Of a stretch of 64,000 nucleotides of DNA, positions 1 to 8,511 are shown in pieces. Within the stretch, counting starts at the first letter, position 1. Every line of letters begins with the position of its first letter. The notes under the pieces were generated by a model that was not told the origin of the DNA, ran no database searches, and saw only the letters and a program-made list of their open reading frames with translations. The DNA lies in contig OZ244043.1 in NCBI GenBank assembly GCA_965215215.1, forward strand, positions 4,030,001 to 4,094,000. The letters run 5' to 3'. Position numbers and translations under genes: made by a program. The stretch is from CALDTK01 sp965215215. Lineage in GTDB: Bacteria; Bacteroidota; Bacteroidia; Chitinophagales; Saprospiraceae.

Positions 1-1
1 G

Positions 2-757
2 GTGCTCGACTCCTACAAGGGCATGGGCCTCAACATCACCGGCGTCGACGCGAGGCAGCGCTTCTACGAGGCGCTGGCCGGTGTCGCCGATCCCGAGCTG
101 AAACGCAAGGCGATCGGACGGGTCTTCATCGAAGTCTTCGACGAGGAGGCGAAACGGGCTACCGGGGTGAGTTGGCTCGGCCAGGGTACGATCTACCCCG
201 ACGTCATAGAGTCGGTGAGCGTCCACGGTCCCAGCGTAACGATAAAGAGCCACCACAACGTGGGCGGACTGCCCGAACGGATGAAGCTCAAGGTGGTAGA
301 ACCGCTTCGTAGCCTCTTCAAGGACGAGGTGCGCGAGGTGGGCGCCGCGCTCGGTCTGCCCGGCCACATCCTCTCGCGACATCCCTTCCCGGGACCCGGG
401 CTCGGTATCCGCATCCTCGGCGATATCACGCCCGGTAAGGTGGAAATGCTCCAGGAGGCCGATGCCATTTTTACGCGTCACCTGCGCAAATCGGGCTGGT
501 ACGACCGGGTCTGGCAGGCCGGAGCGATCCTTTTGCCCGTACAATCCGTAGGGGTAATGGGCGACGAGCGTACCTACGAACGTTGTGTAGCCCTGCGCGC
601 GGTGAGTAGTTTGGACGGAATGACGGCCGAATGGAGTCGATTGCCCTACGAACTACTCCAGGATATCAGCGGCGACATTATTAATCACGTGCGTGGCGTC
701 AATCGCGTCGTTTATGACATCAGCACCAAACCCCCGGCGACCATTGAGTGGGAGTAA
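2..757 (+). CDS. guaA: GMP synthase (glutamine-hydrolysing), C-terminal part; cut by the window edge
   Basis: GuaA aminates XMP to GMP in de novo purine synthesis. Only the last 251 residues are here, about half of a typical 510-residue protein. The glutaminase domain and the ATP-pyrophosphatase P-loop lie off the left edge. Visible are the end of the ATP-pyrophosphatase domain (YPDVIES, KSHHNVGGLP) and the dimerisation domain with the signatures RHPFPGPGLGIRILG and the C-terminal KPPATIEWE, which are highly conserved in the family. The frame is open from base 2, so the GTG there is not the true start. The stop TAA at 755-757 overlaps the probable start of the next gene. Confidence 0.97.
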   Translation: MLDSYKGMGLNITGVDARQRFYEALAGVADPELKRKAIGRVFIEVFDEEAKRATGVSWLGQGTIYPDVIESVSVHGPSVTIKSHHNVGGLPERMKLKVVEPLRSLFKDEVREVGAALGLPGHILSRHPFPGPGLGIRILGDITPGKVEMLQEADAIFTRHLRKSGWYDRVWQAGAILLPVQSVGVMGDERTYERCVALRAVSSLDGMTAEWSRLPYELLQDISGDIINHVRGVNRVVYDISTKPPATIEWE

Positions 758-2114
758 TTCATACCGTGGCTGGAATCTACTGGCCATCCTCTTCGCAGCG
801 TGCCTAGCGCTGGGATCCAGCTGCAACCGCAACAGCCGGCCTATTCCACCGCGTGGCGCACCCCCCACCGCGGGCAGGCCCTCCGACGCGCCGGACCGGG
901 GCGACAACGTACCGAAACGCGGCGACACCCCGGGCGATTCCCTCGACGTCGAGACCAACCCCGACGGCAGTTTGGTCGGGGGCGTACCCGTGGGGCCGGA
1001 GGGCGCTCGCGTAGCGCTGATGATGCCGTTCTTCGCCAATGCGTTCAGCGCGACCACCCGTGGAGACTTACCCAAGAACAGCGACTGGGGACTCGGTTAC
1101 TACGCCGGCCTGAAGCTCGGTTTGGAAGCGTTGGAAAGTGCCGGACAGCGCGGCGTAGTCGAGATCTACGATACCGAGGGCGATGCCGGTGTGGCCCAAC
1201 GCCTCATCGCCGAACCGGAGCTGCGCGCCTCGCACGTCGTGATCGGACCGTACTTGACGACCAACGTGCGTGCCGCCGTTACGCCCGCGCGGGCGGCGGG
1301 ACTGCCGTTTATCGTCCCGTACAGCGCGGCCAGCAACCTTTCGACGGGCAACTACCCCAAGCTCGTCCAACTGAACCCCGGCCTGCGCGTCCACCTCGAC
1401 GAAGTAGCTCAGTTCCTCAACGACTCCTACGACCTCGATCAGGTCGTCCTCGTGTCCCTCCCGAACGGCGAGATAGACAAGGAGGTGGAGTACCTCAATT
1501 TCCGTCACCGCACGCTGGCCCCCAACGACGAACCCTGGCGGACGTGGAGGCTCAGCACCTCGGAGATGGGCCTTCAGGATTTGGACTGGGAGGATCAATT
1601 TACCGAAGACAAGCAGACCGTGTTCGTGCTCCCGTACTACCGCCAACCCGGGCTCGTGCTCTCGTTTATGAGCCAACTACAGATCACCCGGGGCTCCCGT
1701 GCGGCTACGGTGTTCGGCATGCCGCAGTGGTCGGAGTTCAACCAGCTCGACCCTTCGATCTTGGAGGACCTCAACGTGCTCATTACCGCCGGCTTCTTCA
1801 TCGATCACGATCAGACGGACGTGCGCGATTTCGAGAACGCGTACCTCGAGCGTTACGGTACGCTGCCGCAGCTTCCGGCCTACCTCGGCTACGACGCCAT
1901 CCGGCTCGCCTTACCCCTAGCGAACGAGTACGGCCAGGCCTGGGTGGAGCACCTCCCGGAGAACTTCGACGGCTTGGTCTCCGACTACGAAATTCAACCG
2001 GTCTACGATGCGAGCGCCGCGACGTCCGACGCGAAGACGAGTTTGGAGCGACTGGAAAACCGCGCCGTGCGCGTGTTGATGTTTCGGAACTACTCTTTCC
2101 GGGAGGTGGATTGA
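744..2114 (+). CDS. PBP1-like (type I periplasmic binding fold) lipoprotein
   Basis: This protein of about 456 residues starts with a hydrophobic signal segment (NLLAILFAACLALGSSC) whose Cys probably carries lipid. A Pro/Gly/Asp-rich linker follows, then a globular domain resembling the type I periplasmic binding fold of amino-acid ABC receptors (ALMMPFF near its start, VVIGPYLTTN, PFIVPYSAASN, YDAIRLALPLANEYG). Proteins of this type follow guaA in other Bacteroidota, often with LysM repeats; I see no LysM here. The frame is open back to 693, but TTG at 744 places the signal peptide at the N-terminus and overlaps guaA by 14 nt, so I prefer it. The ligand is unknown and no transporter genes are adjacent, so a cell-envelope role is as likely as uptake. 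Confidence 0.75.
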   Translation: MSGSNSYRGWNLLAILFAACLALGSSCNRNSRPIPPRGAPPTAGRPSDAPDRGDNVPKRGDTPGDSLDVETNPDGSLVGGVPVGPEGARVALMMPFFANAFSATTRGDLPKNSDWGLGYYAGLKLGLEALESAGQRGVVEIYDTEGDAGVAQRLIAEPELRASHVVIGPYLTTNVRAAVTPARAAGLPFIVPYSAASNLSTGNYPKLVQLNPGLRVHLDEVAQFLNDSYDLDQVVLVSLPNGEIDKEVEYLNFRHRTLAPNDEPWRTWRLSTSEMGLQDLDWEDQFTEDKQTVFVLPYYRQPGLVLSFMSQLQITRGSRAATVFGMPQWSEFNQLDPSILEDLNVLITAGFFIDHDQTDVRDFENAYLERYGTLPQLPAYLGYDAIRLALPLANEYGQAWVEHLPENFDGLVSDYEIQPVYDASAATSDAKTSLERLENRAVRVLMFRNYSFREVD

Positions 2115-2365
2115 CCTACACCCGGCTTGCTCACCTTAAGCTCCTCCCGCTACGCGGGTCCTTCTTAAGTGCGCGCCCCCGGCGCTCGTACCTCGCTCGG
2201 GCAAGGAGGGGAGTACCCATGGCGGAGATCCCGGTTACCGAGTGAGTTAAGCGGCGTCAAGGTCTTGGAAATCCTTCTCCTATTTTAGGATTCGCCCGGA
2301 ATGCCGCCGGGGCATCCCTCCTCGCGCGGAGCGTGGAACGAGTGGAAGCGGAGGGTGGGGGTAGC
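2115..2365. other. Intergenic region between convergent genes, with hairpins
   Basis: This 251-nt gap lies between the PBP1-like lipoprotein and the convergent LytTR regulator. An imperfect nested hairpin spans 2135-2169: CTTAAG on both outer sides and CCCGC-TAC-GCGGG (2146-2158) in the centre. A second short stem, ATGCC/GGCAT, lies near 2300-2314. No U-tract follows, so a terminator role is only suggested. I see no convincing gene: the open frame crossing this region is the shadow of the upstream gene. Confidence 0.4.
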
Positions 2366-3085
2366 TCACAACCGCATCTCGTTGATGTGCTCCAACAACG
2401 CCTCCCGGTAGTTCTTCCCGATCGGGATCGTCTTTTGCTGTCCCTTCACCGTTACTTCCAGGGCGCTACCCTCGACCGCCTCGACCTTCTCCAAATTCAC
2501 GATGTAGGAGCGGTGAACGCGCCGAAACTTCGCCGCCGGTAGTTTCTCCTCCAGGCTCTTCATCGTCTGGAGCGTGATCACCCGCGTCTCGTCGTTGCGG
2601 ATGATCACGTAATCCTTGAGCCCCTCGATGTAAACGACCTCGTCGAACTCCACCTTCACGAGCTTCTTGTCCGCTTTCACGAAGATGTAATCGCGATCCG
2701 CGTGCTCGCCGGCCTCGGCCTGGCGCTCGTTGCCCGCTTTAACGTTTACGGCCTTGTTGACCGCCTTCATGAAGCGGTCTAGCGCGACGGGTTTCATGAG
2801 GTAGTCGATCGCGTTGAGCGCGAAGGCATCCACGGCGAACTCACTGTACGCCGTGGTCAGGATGACCAGCGGCGGCTTGTCGAGCGAGCGCAAGAACTCG
2901 ATGCCGTTGAGCAGGGGCATCTGTACGTCGAGGAACATCAAGTCCACGCTACCGGCCTGCAGTAGCGTGTTCGCCTCCACGGCGTTCGTAGCCTTACCCA
3001 CGAGGGTTACCTCCGGAACTTGCGTGATGTAGGTCTCGAGGACCTCCTGAGCGAGCGGTTCGTCGTCTACGATGATGGCGTTCAT
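2366..3085 (-). CDS. LytTR-family response regulator
   Basis: A 239-residue cytoplasmic response regulator. Residues 1-120 form a receiver domain with acidic pocket D7/D8, phospho-acceptor D53 (FLDVQMP), the conserved T/S of TTAYSEFA and the Lys of MKPV. Residues 135-239 form a LytTR DNA-binding domain (YIEGLKDYVII, RVHRSYIVN, IPIGKNYRE). It lies 1 nt downstream of the histidine kinase, so the two form one operon and almost certainly one signalling pair. LytTR regulators bind direct repeats upstream of envelope or competence genes; the target here cannot be read from sequence. Start ATG at 3083-3085. Confidence 0.93.
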   Translation of the reverse strand: MNAIIVDDEPLAQEVLETYITQVPEVTLVGKATNAVEANTLLQAGSVDLMFLDVQMPLLNGIEFLRSLDKPPLVILTTAYSEFAVDAFALNAIDYLMKPVALDRFMKAVNKAVNVKAGNERQAEAGEHADRDYIFVKADKKLVKVEFDEVVYIEGLKDYVIIRNDETRVITLQTMKSLEEKLPAAKFRRVHRSYIVNLEKVEAVEGSALEVTVKGQQKTIPIGKNYREALLEHINEMRL

Positions 3086-3086
3086 A

Positions 3087-4163
3087 CTACTGGGAAATTG
3101 GTTCGGCGAGTTGGGCGGACTCGGGTTGGGGTTCGCCGCGGCCGAGGTTGAGGTAAAGGTCGACGGTGTACGCGTCGTCGGTTTCGAGGGTGTGTAGCTC
3201 GTGTGCGTCCGGGTAGAGCAGCGTCATGCGGCGCTCTACATTGAGCAGACCGATGCCGCCCGGAGTCCCGTCTTCCAGGTTGACACGCGGCTTGGAGTTT
3301 TCGAGGTGGAAGCGAATCTCGTACGCTTCGACGAGCAGCACGATGTGCACGTAGCCGGCGTCGAGCACCTTGCTCATCCCGTGTTTGAAAGCGTTCTCGA
3401 CGAAGGTGATGAACAGCAGGGGGGCGATCACCTGGTCGGTGAGCTCCCCCTCCACCTCGAAGCGGATGTCGGCCTGCTCGCCGTGGCGCAGCTGTTCCAG
3501 GGCGAGGTAATCGCGGAGGTAGTCGATCTCCTTGCTCAGCGGTACGGTGCGCGCGTTGCTCTCGTAGAGCATGTAGCGCATCATGTTCGAGAGCTTGAGT
3601 ACGGTGGGCGGCGCTTTGGGGCTCTGTTTTAGCGTAAGCGCGTACAGGCTGTTGAGGGTATTGAAGAGGAAGTGGGGGTTGACTTGCGAGCGGAGGAAAC
3701 GCAGCTCGGTCTGCAGGTTCTCCGCTTCCAGCTTTTGTCGCTCGCGGGTGTTGCGCGTCCAATCGGCCGCGATGCGCAGCATCGTGGATCCGGCGCCGAC
3801 GACGAGGTGGCTCAGGAGCAGGTCCGCCTGACTGGCGAGGAGCGCCGACTGCATTTGCGCGTGGCCGGCGTAGATCCAGTACAGTACGAGCAGGCGCAGT
3901 GGAGTCGCGATGGCTGCCGCCAGCACGAAGAGTACGAAGTAGGCACCGGGCCGTTTGTCGTCTAGGTACTTCGGCAGGAGGTAGGTGAGGTTGAAGTAGA
4001 CGATCGCGGCGTAGAAGCCGATGGACGTCATCACCGCGGCGACCTCCCGCAGGCTGTCGAGGGGGCGCTGGACGTAAAGCAGTCCGACGGTGGCACAGAC
4101 CCAGAAAGCGATGTGGTACACCTCCCGCTGACCGAGAAATCCGAGTAGGGGTCGCCAGCGCAT
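3087..4163 (-). CDS. LytS/YehU-type sensor histidine kinase (His_kinase family)
   Basis: A 358-residue membrane kinase. Roughly four hydrophobic segments occupy residues 15-125, followed by a short coiled region (TRERQKLEAENLQTE). The catalytic region carries the signature QVNPHFLFNTLNSL with phospho-acceptor H164, a dimerisation helix, and an ATPase domain with N-box FVENAFKHG and G-box GGIGLLNVERR. There is no extracytoplasmic sensor domain of any size, so the signal is probably sensed in the membrane. It is co-transcribed with the LytTR regulator. A perfect TAnnTTTG box lies 5 nt upstream of the ATG, implying a very short mRNA leader. Confidence 0.93.
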   Translation of the reverse strand: MRWRPLLGFLGQREVYHIAFWVCATVGLLYVQRPLDSLREVAAVMTSIGFYAAIVYFNLTYLLPKYLDDKRPGAYFVLFVLAAAIATPLRLLVLYWIYAGHAQMQSALLASQADLLLSHLVVGAGSTMLRIAADWTRNTRERQKLEAENLQTELRFLRSQVNPHFLFNTLNSLYALTLKQSPKAPPTVLKLSNMMRYMLYESNARTVPLSKEIDYLRDYLALEQLRHGEQADIRFEVEGELTDQVIAPLLFITFVENAFKHGMSKVLDAGYVHIVLLVEAYEIRFHLENSKPRVNLEDGTPGGIGLLNVERRMTLLYPDAHELHTLETDDAYTVDLYLNLGRGEPQPESAQLAEPISQ

Positions 4164-4168
4164 GACGC

Positions 4169-4248
4169 CAAATTTACCAGGCGGCGTGTATGCGGGCCGT
4201 GCGACTCGACCAATCGACCGGAGCTAGGGACCAAGCCGTGTACTTTTG
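4169..4248. promoter_or_regulatory. Divergent promoter pair for the LytS-type kinase and the queD-like gene
   Basis: Two exact matches to the Bacteroidota -7 consensus TAnnTTTG face away from each other. TAAATTTG on the minus strand (4169-4176) lies 5 nt before the kinase ATG, and TACTTTTG on the plus strand (4241-4248) lies 5 nt before the queD-like ATG. With initiation a few bases downstream, both transcripts would have almost no leader. No clear TTG -33 element is seen at standard spacing. Confidence 0.55.
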
Positions 4249-4253
4249 CCGCC

Positions 4254-4661
4254 ATGGTTAGCCTTACGCGGCGCGTCACGTTCAATGCGGCGCACCGACT
4301 TTTCATTCCGGAGTGGTCCGAGGAGCGCAACCGCGACGTGTTCGGCAAGTGCGCGAACGCCAACTGGCACGGGCACAACTACCAGCTCTTCGTGACGGTG
4401 CGCGGGGAGCCCGATCCGCAAACCGGCTTCGTGACCGACGCCAAGGTGCTCGGCGATCTGCTCAAACGTCACATCGTCGAAGCCCTCGACCACAACAACC
4501 TCAACCTCGACGTGCCCTGGCTGCGGGGCGCCACGCCGACCTCCGAGAACATCGCCCGCGGGATCTGGGGCCAGCTCGAGCCCCTGATCACCGACTGCGA
4601 GCTGTACCGCGTTCGGCTGGTCGAGACCGAGAACATCTACGTTGACTACTATGGCGAGTAA
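4254..4661 (+). CDS. queD: 6-pyruvoyl-tetrahydropterin synthase / 6-carboxytetrahydropterin synthase family
   Basis: A 135-residue protein of the PTPS/QueD family, acting on 7,8-dihydroneopterin triphosphate. Zinc ligands H14 (FNAAHRL), H39 and H41 (NWHGHNY) and catalytic C33 (KCANANWHGH) are present, with the Glu of VRLVETENI near the C-terminus. It overlaps folE, whose product supplies exactly this substrate, so the pair makes a pterin or 7-deazaguanine (queuosine) precursor. Sequence alone does not separate PTPS from QueD; QueD is commoner in bacteria. No queC, queE or queF is in the window. Confidence 0.9.
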   Translation: MVSLTRRVTFNAAHRLFIPEWSEERNRDVFGKCANANWHGHNYQLFVTVRGEPDPQTGFVTDAKVLGDLLKRHIVEALDHNNLNLDVPWLRGATPTSENIARGIWGQLEPLITDCELYRVRLVETENIYVDYYGE

Positions 4662-5274
4662 AGCCAAAGATCCGCTTCCGCAAAACGGGACCCGCGTGGC
4701 CAACGCCGGCTCGCGCACCGATCAGTTGGCCGATGCGGCGCGTCGTCAGCTCGAGCTGATCGGTGAGGACCCGGGCCGCGAAGGCCTCCTGAAGACGCCC
4801 GAGCGCTCCGCGCTGGCCATGGAGTTTATGACGAAGGGCTACGCGGAAGACGCCGACGCCATCCTTTCTTCCGCACTTTTTACCGAGGACTACTCGGAGA
4901 TGGTCATCGTGAAGCACATCGAGTTCTACAGTCTCTGCGAGCACCACATGCTGCCCTTCTACGGCCGGGCGCACGTGGCCTACATCCCGGGGGGGCGGAT
5001 CGTGGGGCTGTCCAAGATCCCGCGGGTGATCGAGGTCTACGCCCGCCGTTTGCAGGTGCAGGAGCGCCTGACCTGGCAAGTCTTGCAGTGCATCGACCGG
5101 GTGCTGAAGCCGCAGGGGGCAGCCGTGATCTTGGAAGCGCGCCACATGTGCCTCATGATGCGTGGCGCGCAGAAGCAGGCCAGCCTAACGACAACCAGCG
5201 CGTTCAGTGGGCATTTTAAGTCTGCGACGACCCGCAACGAGTTTCTCAAACTGGTGAGTGCCGACCTGCACTGA
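4651..5274 (+). CDS. folE: GTP cyclohydrolase I
   Basis: FolE converts GTP to 7,8-dihydroneopterin triphosphate, the first step to folate and queuosine. The 207-residue protein has the zinc/active-site motifs SLCEHHMLPFYGRAHVAY and HMCLMMRG, and VGLSKIPRVIE. The frame opens at a TTG at 4642, but the ATG at 4651 is preferred; it overlaps the end of the queD-like gene by 11 nt, which suggests translational coupling. Length and motifs are normal. Confidence 0.96.
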   Translation: MASKAKDPLPQNGTRVANAGSRTDQLADAARRQLELIGEDPGREGLLKTPERSALAMEFMTKGYAEDADAILSSALFTEDYSEMVIVKHIEFYSLCEHHMLPFYGRAHVAYIPGGRIVGLSKIPRVIEVYARRLQVQERLTWQVLQCIDRVLKPQGAAVILEARHMCLMMRGAQKQASLTTTSAFSGHFKSATTRNEFLKLVSADLH

Positions 5275-5297
5275 TCCGATCGTACCTAAGCCCCCAC

Positions 5298-6179
5298 ATG
5301 AAAGCAGCAGTTTTTCCAGGCCAGGGAGCCCAGTTTCCCGGGATGGCCAACAGTCTCTTGGAGCATTCGGGACGCGCGCGTGAGTTGCTCGCGGAGAGCG
5401 ATGACATCGTTGGTTTTAACCTCGGCGAGCTGATGACGACGGGTTCGGAGGAGGACCTGCGCCAAACGCGCGTCACGCAACCGGCCGTCTTCGTGCACTC
5501 CGTGATCCGCGCGCTGCTGGAGGGACCCACCTTCGAGCCCGTAGCCGTCGCCGGACACAGCCTCGGGGAGTTCTCCGCGCTCACGGCGGTGGGCGCGCTT
5601 ACGTTCGCCGACGGATTGCGCCTGGTGTCGCGCCGGGCGGAGGCCATGCAAGCCGCCGGCGAAGCGAAACCGGGTACGATGGCCGCGATCGTCGGACTGG
5701 GGGACGACCGGGTGGAAGCGATTTGCGCCGAGACCGAAGGGGTGGTCATCGCGGCGAATTACAACTGCCCGGGCCAGCTCGTTATCTCCGGGGAGGTGGC
5801 CGCGGTCGAGGCCGCCATGCGCGCCTGTACCGAAGCGGGGGCCAAGCGGGCCATCGCGCTCAACGTGGGCGGCGCCTTCCACAGTCCGCTCATGGCGAGC
5901 GCGGGCGACGAGCTGCGCGCCGCCATCGAGGAAACCGAGATCCGTATGCCCGCTGCCAAGGTGTATCAAAACGTCGACGCACGGCCGCACACCGATCCGA
6001 ATGCGATTCGGGCAAACCTGATCGAGCAGCTTACCGCACCGGTTCGGTGGACGGACACCATACTGCACATGGCGGCCGACGGCGTTACGGAGGTTGTCGA
6101 GGTGGGGGGCAACGGGAGCGTGCTGCGTGGCCTCATCCGCAAGATCGACCGGAAACTAGTGACCCAGGCAATCTCGTAA
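5298..6179 (+). CDS. fabD: Malonyl-CoA:acyl-carrier-protein transacylase
   Basis: FabD loads malonyl groups onto ACP for fatty-acid elongation. The 293-residue protein shows the N-terminal FPGQGAQFPGM, nucleophile elbow GHSLGEFSAL with S88, the substrate Arg region (SRRAEAMQ) and the second catalytic residue H195 in GGAFHSPLM. It starts with ATG 23 nt after folE on the same strand. No other fab genes are adjacent, which is unusual compared with Proteobacteria but not rare in this phylum. Confidence 0.97.
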   Translation: MKAAVFPGQGAQFPGMANSLLEHSGRARELLAESDDIVGFNLGELMTTGSEEDLRQTRVTQPAVFVHSVIRALLEGPTFEPVAVAGHSLGEFSALTAVGALTFADGLRLVSRRAEAMQAAGEAKPGTMAAIVGLGDDRVEAICAETEGVVIAANYNCPGQLVISGEVAAVEAAMRACTEAGAKRAIALNVGGAFHSPLMASAGDELRAAIEETEIRMPAAKVYQNVDARPHTDPNAIRANLIEQLTAPVRWTDTILHMAADGVTEVVEVGGNGSVLRGLIRKIDRKLVTQAIS

Positions 6180-6187
6180 GTCAGCTT

Positions 6188-6736
6188 ATGCACGACCTCC
6201 GTCCCGGAGCCATTCTCCTCGCCCAGCCTTACCTCCTCGACTCGAACTTCCGCCGTTCGGCCGTGGCCCTGGTCGACCACAACCCCGAGGGTAGCGTCGG
6301 TTTCGTGCTCAACCACCTGCTCGAGTGGCGGGTCACGGACGTGGTGAACGGGTTCCCGGACTTCGATGGCTTCCTGCACTACGGCGGGCCGGTACAGCGT
6401 GACACGTTGCACTACCTGCACGGCCTCGGTCAGTCGCTGAGCGAGAGCATCCCGGTGTCGGAAGGCGTGTGGTGGGGGGGTGACTTCGAGCAGCTCACCG
6501 CACTCATCGATGCCGGAGTAGCGAACGCGGGCAATGTCTGCTTTTACCTCGGGTACAGCGGCTGGTCGCAATTCCAACTGGCCGAGGAGGAGCACGAGGG
6601 CAGCTGGGTGGTCGGCGATCTGACCGGCGACCTCGTTTTCGCTACGCCGCCCGATCAAGTCTGGCGTAAAGCCATGCGCCGACTCGGTCCAACGTTCGGC
6701 GTGATCGGGAGCATCGACGAGGAGAGCCTTAATTAA
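6188..6736 (+). CDS. yqgE: YqgE/AlgH family protein (DUF179)
   Basis: A 182-residue cytoplasmic protein. It begins with the family pattern for the YqgE fold (PGAILLAQPYLLDSNFRRSAVAL, split here as LRPGAILLAQPYLL and DSNFRRSAVAL), followed by EGSVGFVLNHL, HYGGPVQRDTLHYLH and FYLGYSGWSQFQLAEE. The molecular function of the family is not established. The ATG at 6188 lies 8 nt after fabD; the longer open frame upstream is a fabD shadow. Probably in the queD-folE-fabD transcription unit. Confidence 0.9.
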   Translation: MHDLRPGAILLAQPYLLDSNFRRSAVALVDHNPEGSVGFVLNHLLEWRVTDVVNGFPDFDGFLHYGGPVQRDTLHYLHGLGQSLSESIPVSEGVWWGGDFEQLTALIDAGVANAGNVCFYLGYSGWSQFQLAEEEHEGSWVVGDLTGDLVFATPPDQVWRKAMRRLGPTFGVIGSIDEESLN

Positions 6737-6899
6737 ATTAGGCTGGGTCCGACAACTCATGCCGTGGCGAAAGCGGGCGAATTTCGTTCAGAACGAGGAG
6801 CGTGGCGGAGGGGGATGCGGGAGCATCGATCGGGTCGCACGACGACGGACAGGCGGGAACCTAGCCGCCTGCAGTAGGCGAGGGGTTGTCAGACACAGC

Positions 6900-7160
6900 C
6901 TAGTTCAACCCGGGGTCCCGATCCGCCGCGTACGCCTTCACCTCGGCCTCCTCGCGCCGCCAGTCGATGGTCCCGAGCACGATGAACAGCGAGCCGGCCA
7001 TAACCATCAGCAGGCGCCCGACGAAGCCAACCAACCCACCGGCCATATCGAGCCAAACGAGGTAGTTGAGCTGCACGCCCACCAGGCTCAGAAAGAGGGC
7101 GTAAAGCCCGCTTCCGGCCAGGAAAAAGCCGAGGACGATGAGTGCGACTCGCTTGTTCAT
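6900..7160 (-). CDS. Small two-helix membrane protein, unknown function
   Basis: An 86-residue protein starting at ATG 7158-7160 (MNKRVALIVLGF). Two hydrophobic stretches (about residues 5-28 and 38-65) are followed by a charged C-terminal tail (DWRREEAEVKAY). No motif is recognised. The frame continues upstream to 7190 without a better start. It is convergent with the yqgE-like gene and divergent from the HMG-CoA-lyase-like gene. It could be a small integral membrane accessory protein. Confidence 0.6.
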   Translation of the reverse strand: MNKRVALIVLGFFLAGSGLYALFLSLVGVQLNYLVWLDMAGGLVGFVGRLLMVMAGSLFIVLGTIDWRREEAEVKAYAADRDPGLN

Positions 7161-7210
7161 ACGCCCAGCTAACCGTTGTAGGCCCAGCAAGGTTGCTACC
7201 TTGGCGCCCC

Positions 7211-8077
7211 ATGCCCGTAGCGCCCGAAGTTAAGCTCGTCGACTGCCCGCGTGACGCGATGCAGGGTATCCACGACTTCATTCCGACCGAACTCAAGGTG
7301 CGCTACGTGAACGCGCTGCTCAAGGTAGGCTTCGACACCCTCGACGTCGGCTCTTTTGTGTCGCCGAAGGCGATTCCCCAGATGGCGGACTCCGGGGAGG
7401 TGCTGCGCGCCATCGACCGGACCGGTTCGCGTACCAAGCTGCTCACCATCGTCGCCAACCGGCGCGGTGCGGCCGACGCCGCGGGCTACCCGGAGGTCGA
7501 TGTGCTCGGGTACCCGTTCAGCGTCTCCGAAACCTTCCAGATCCGCAACACGAACGCCACGATCGAGGAGAGTCTCGATCGACTCGACGAGATCGCGGAG
7601 CTCTGCGCGGCGAACGACAAAGCGTTCGTCGTGTACCTGAGCATGGGCTTCGGGAACCCCTACGGCGATCCGTGGAGCGTACAAGTCGTCGGCCACTGGG
7701 TGGAGGTGCTCGCGGAGCGCGGACTGAGGACCCTACAGCTTTCGGATACGATCGGGGTGAGCACGCCGGCGAGCATCAGTTACCTCTTCGGTCAGTTGAT
7801 CCCGCGCTACCCGGAAGTCGAGATCGGGGCGCACTTGCACACGGTGCCGGATGCGTGGGAGGAGAAGGTGCGGGCGGCCTTCGACAGCGGCTGCCGGCGC
7901 TTCGACGGGGCACTACGCGGTTTCGGGGGGTGCCCTATGGCGGCGGACGCGCTCACCGGCAACATGCCCACCGAGCACCTCGTGCGCTTCCTCGATCGGG
8001 AGTCGAAGCTCGCGATCGACCACACCGCGCTCGCAGCGGCCTTAGCCCTCACCGACGAAGTCTTCGCCGCGGTATGA
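7211..8077 (+). CDS. Hydroxymethylglutaryl-CoA lyase-like protein (HMGL/DRE-TIM superfamily)
   Basis: A 288-residue TIM-barrel enzyme. The early VKLVDCPRDAMQG corresponds to the family's RDGxQ loop; FDTLDVGSFVSPKAIPQMAD matches HMG-CoA lyases, as do LSDTIGVSTP, the metal-site HLHT and FDGALRGFGGCPMA with the mobile-loop Cys. The expected role is cleavage of HMG-CoA to acetyl-CoA and acetoacetate in leucine or ketone-body catabolism. The canonical RDGLQ reads RDAMQG here, so the exact substrate is slightly uncertain. ATG at 7211 is chosen because family homology begins there; a TACCTTGG box lies 6 nt upstream. Confidence 0.85.
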   Translation: MPVAPEVKLVDCPRDAMQGIHDFIPTELKVRYVNALLKVGFDTLDVGSFVSPKAIPQMADSGEVLRAIDRTGSRTKLLTIVANRRGAADAAGYPEVDVLGYPFSVSETFQIRNTNATIEESLDRLDEIAELCAANDKAFVVYLSMGFGNPYGDPWSVQVVGHWVEVLAERGLRTLQLSDTIGVSTPASISYLFGQLIPRYPEVEIGAHLHTVPDAWEEKVRAAFDSGCRRFDGALRGFGGCPMAADALTGNMPTEHLVRFLDRESKLAIDHTALAAALALTDEVFAAV

Positions 8078-8511
8078 CCATCGTACGCTACGACTTCGCG
8101 ACGCCGCTCTACGACGAGGCCATCGACCTGCGGCAGCGCGTACTCCGCCTCCCCCTCGGGCGCGACATCGCCGACGATCCGCTGGCGGAAGAGTGGGATC
8201 AGTACCACGTAGGTGCGCTCGACGGTGCGGGGCGATTGGTGGGTACGGCGAGTTTGGTGGGCGGCGCAGATAGAGCCCTAAAAATGCGGCAAGTAGCCGT
8301 CGACCCCGACACGCAGAGCCGGGGCATCGGCGGAGCCCTGGTGCTCGCCTGTGAGCGGCTAGCCCGGGCGGAAGGGTGCACGCGGATCTACTGTCACGCG
8401 CGTGAGACCGCCGAGGGTTTTTACGCGGCCTGCGGCTGGCGAGCGGAGGGGGAGCGCTTTAGCGAGGTCGGGATCCCCCACGTGCGTATGTCCAGGGACC
8501 TAGCGCCCTAA
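8074..8511 (+). CDS. GNAT-family N-acetyltransferase
   Basis: A 145-residue acetyl-CoA-dependent acyltransferase. Motif A is visible as MRQVAVDPDTQSRGIGGALV, with the pyrophosphate-binding R-x-x-G-x-G pattern, and motif B as YAACGWRAEGE. It resembles the ElaA/YjcF-type single-domain enzymes. Its start overlaps the lyase stop by 4 nt (ATGA), so the two are translated together. The substrate is unknown. The last 12 nt overlap the convergent DUF5683 gene. Confidence 0.88.
   Translation: MTIVRYDFATPLYDEAIDLRQRVLRLPLGRDIADDPLAEEWDQYHVGALDGAGRLVGTASLVGGADRALKMRQVAVDPDTQSRGIGGALVLACERLARAEGCTRIYCHARETAEGFYAACGWRAEGERFSEVGIPHVRMSRDLAP

Noticed and set aside
800..2245. A 481-codon open frame overlapping the PBP1-like lipoprotein.
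   Set aside because: The product is Arg/Pro-rich low-complexity sequence typical of a shifted frame in high-GC DNA; the overlapping frame has a signal peptide and domain homology.
3082..3762. Open frame antisense-shifted within the histidine kinase.
   Set aside because: The kinase frame has intact H-, N- and G-boxes; this one is an Arg-rich shadow on the same strand.
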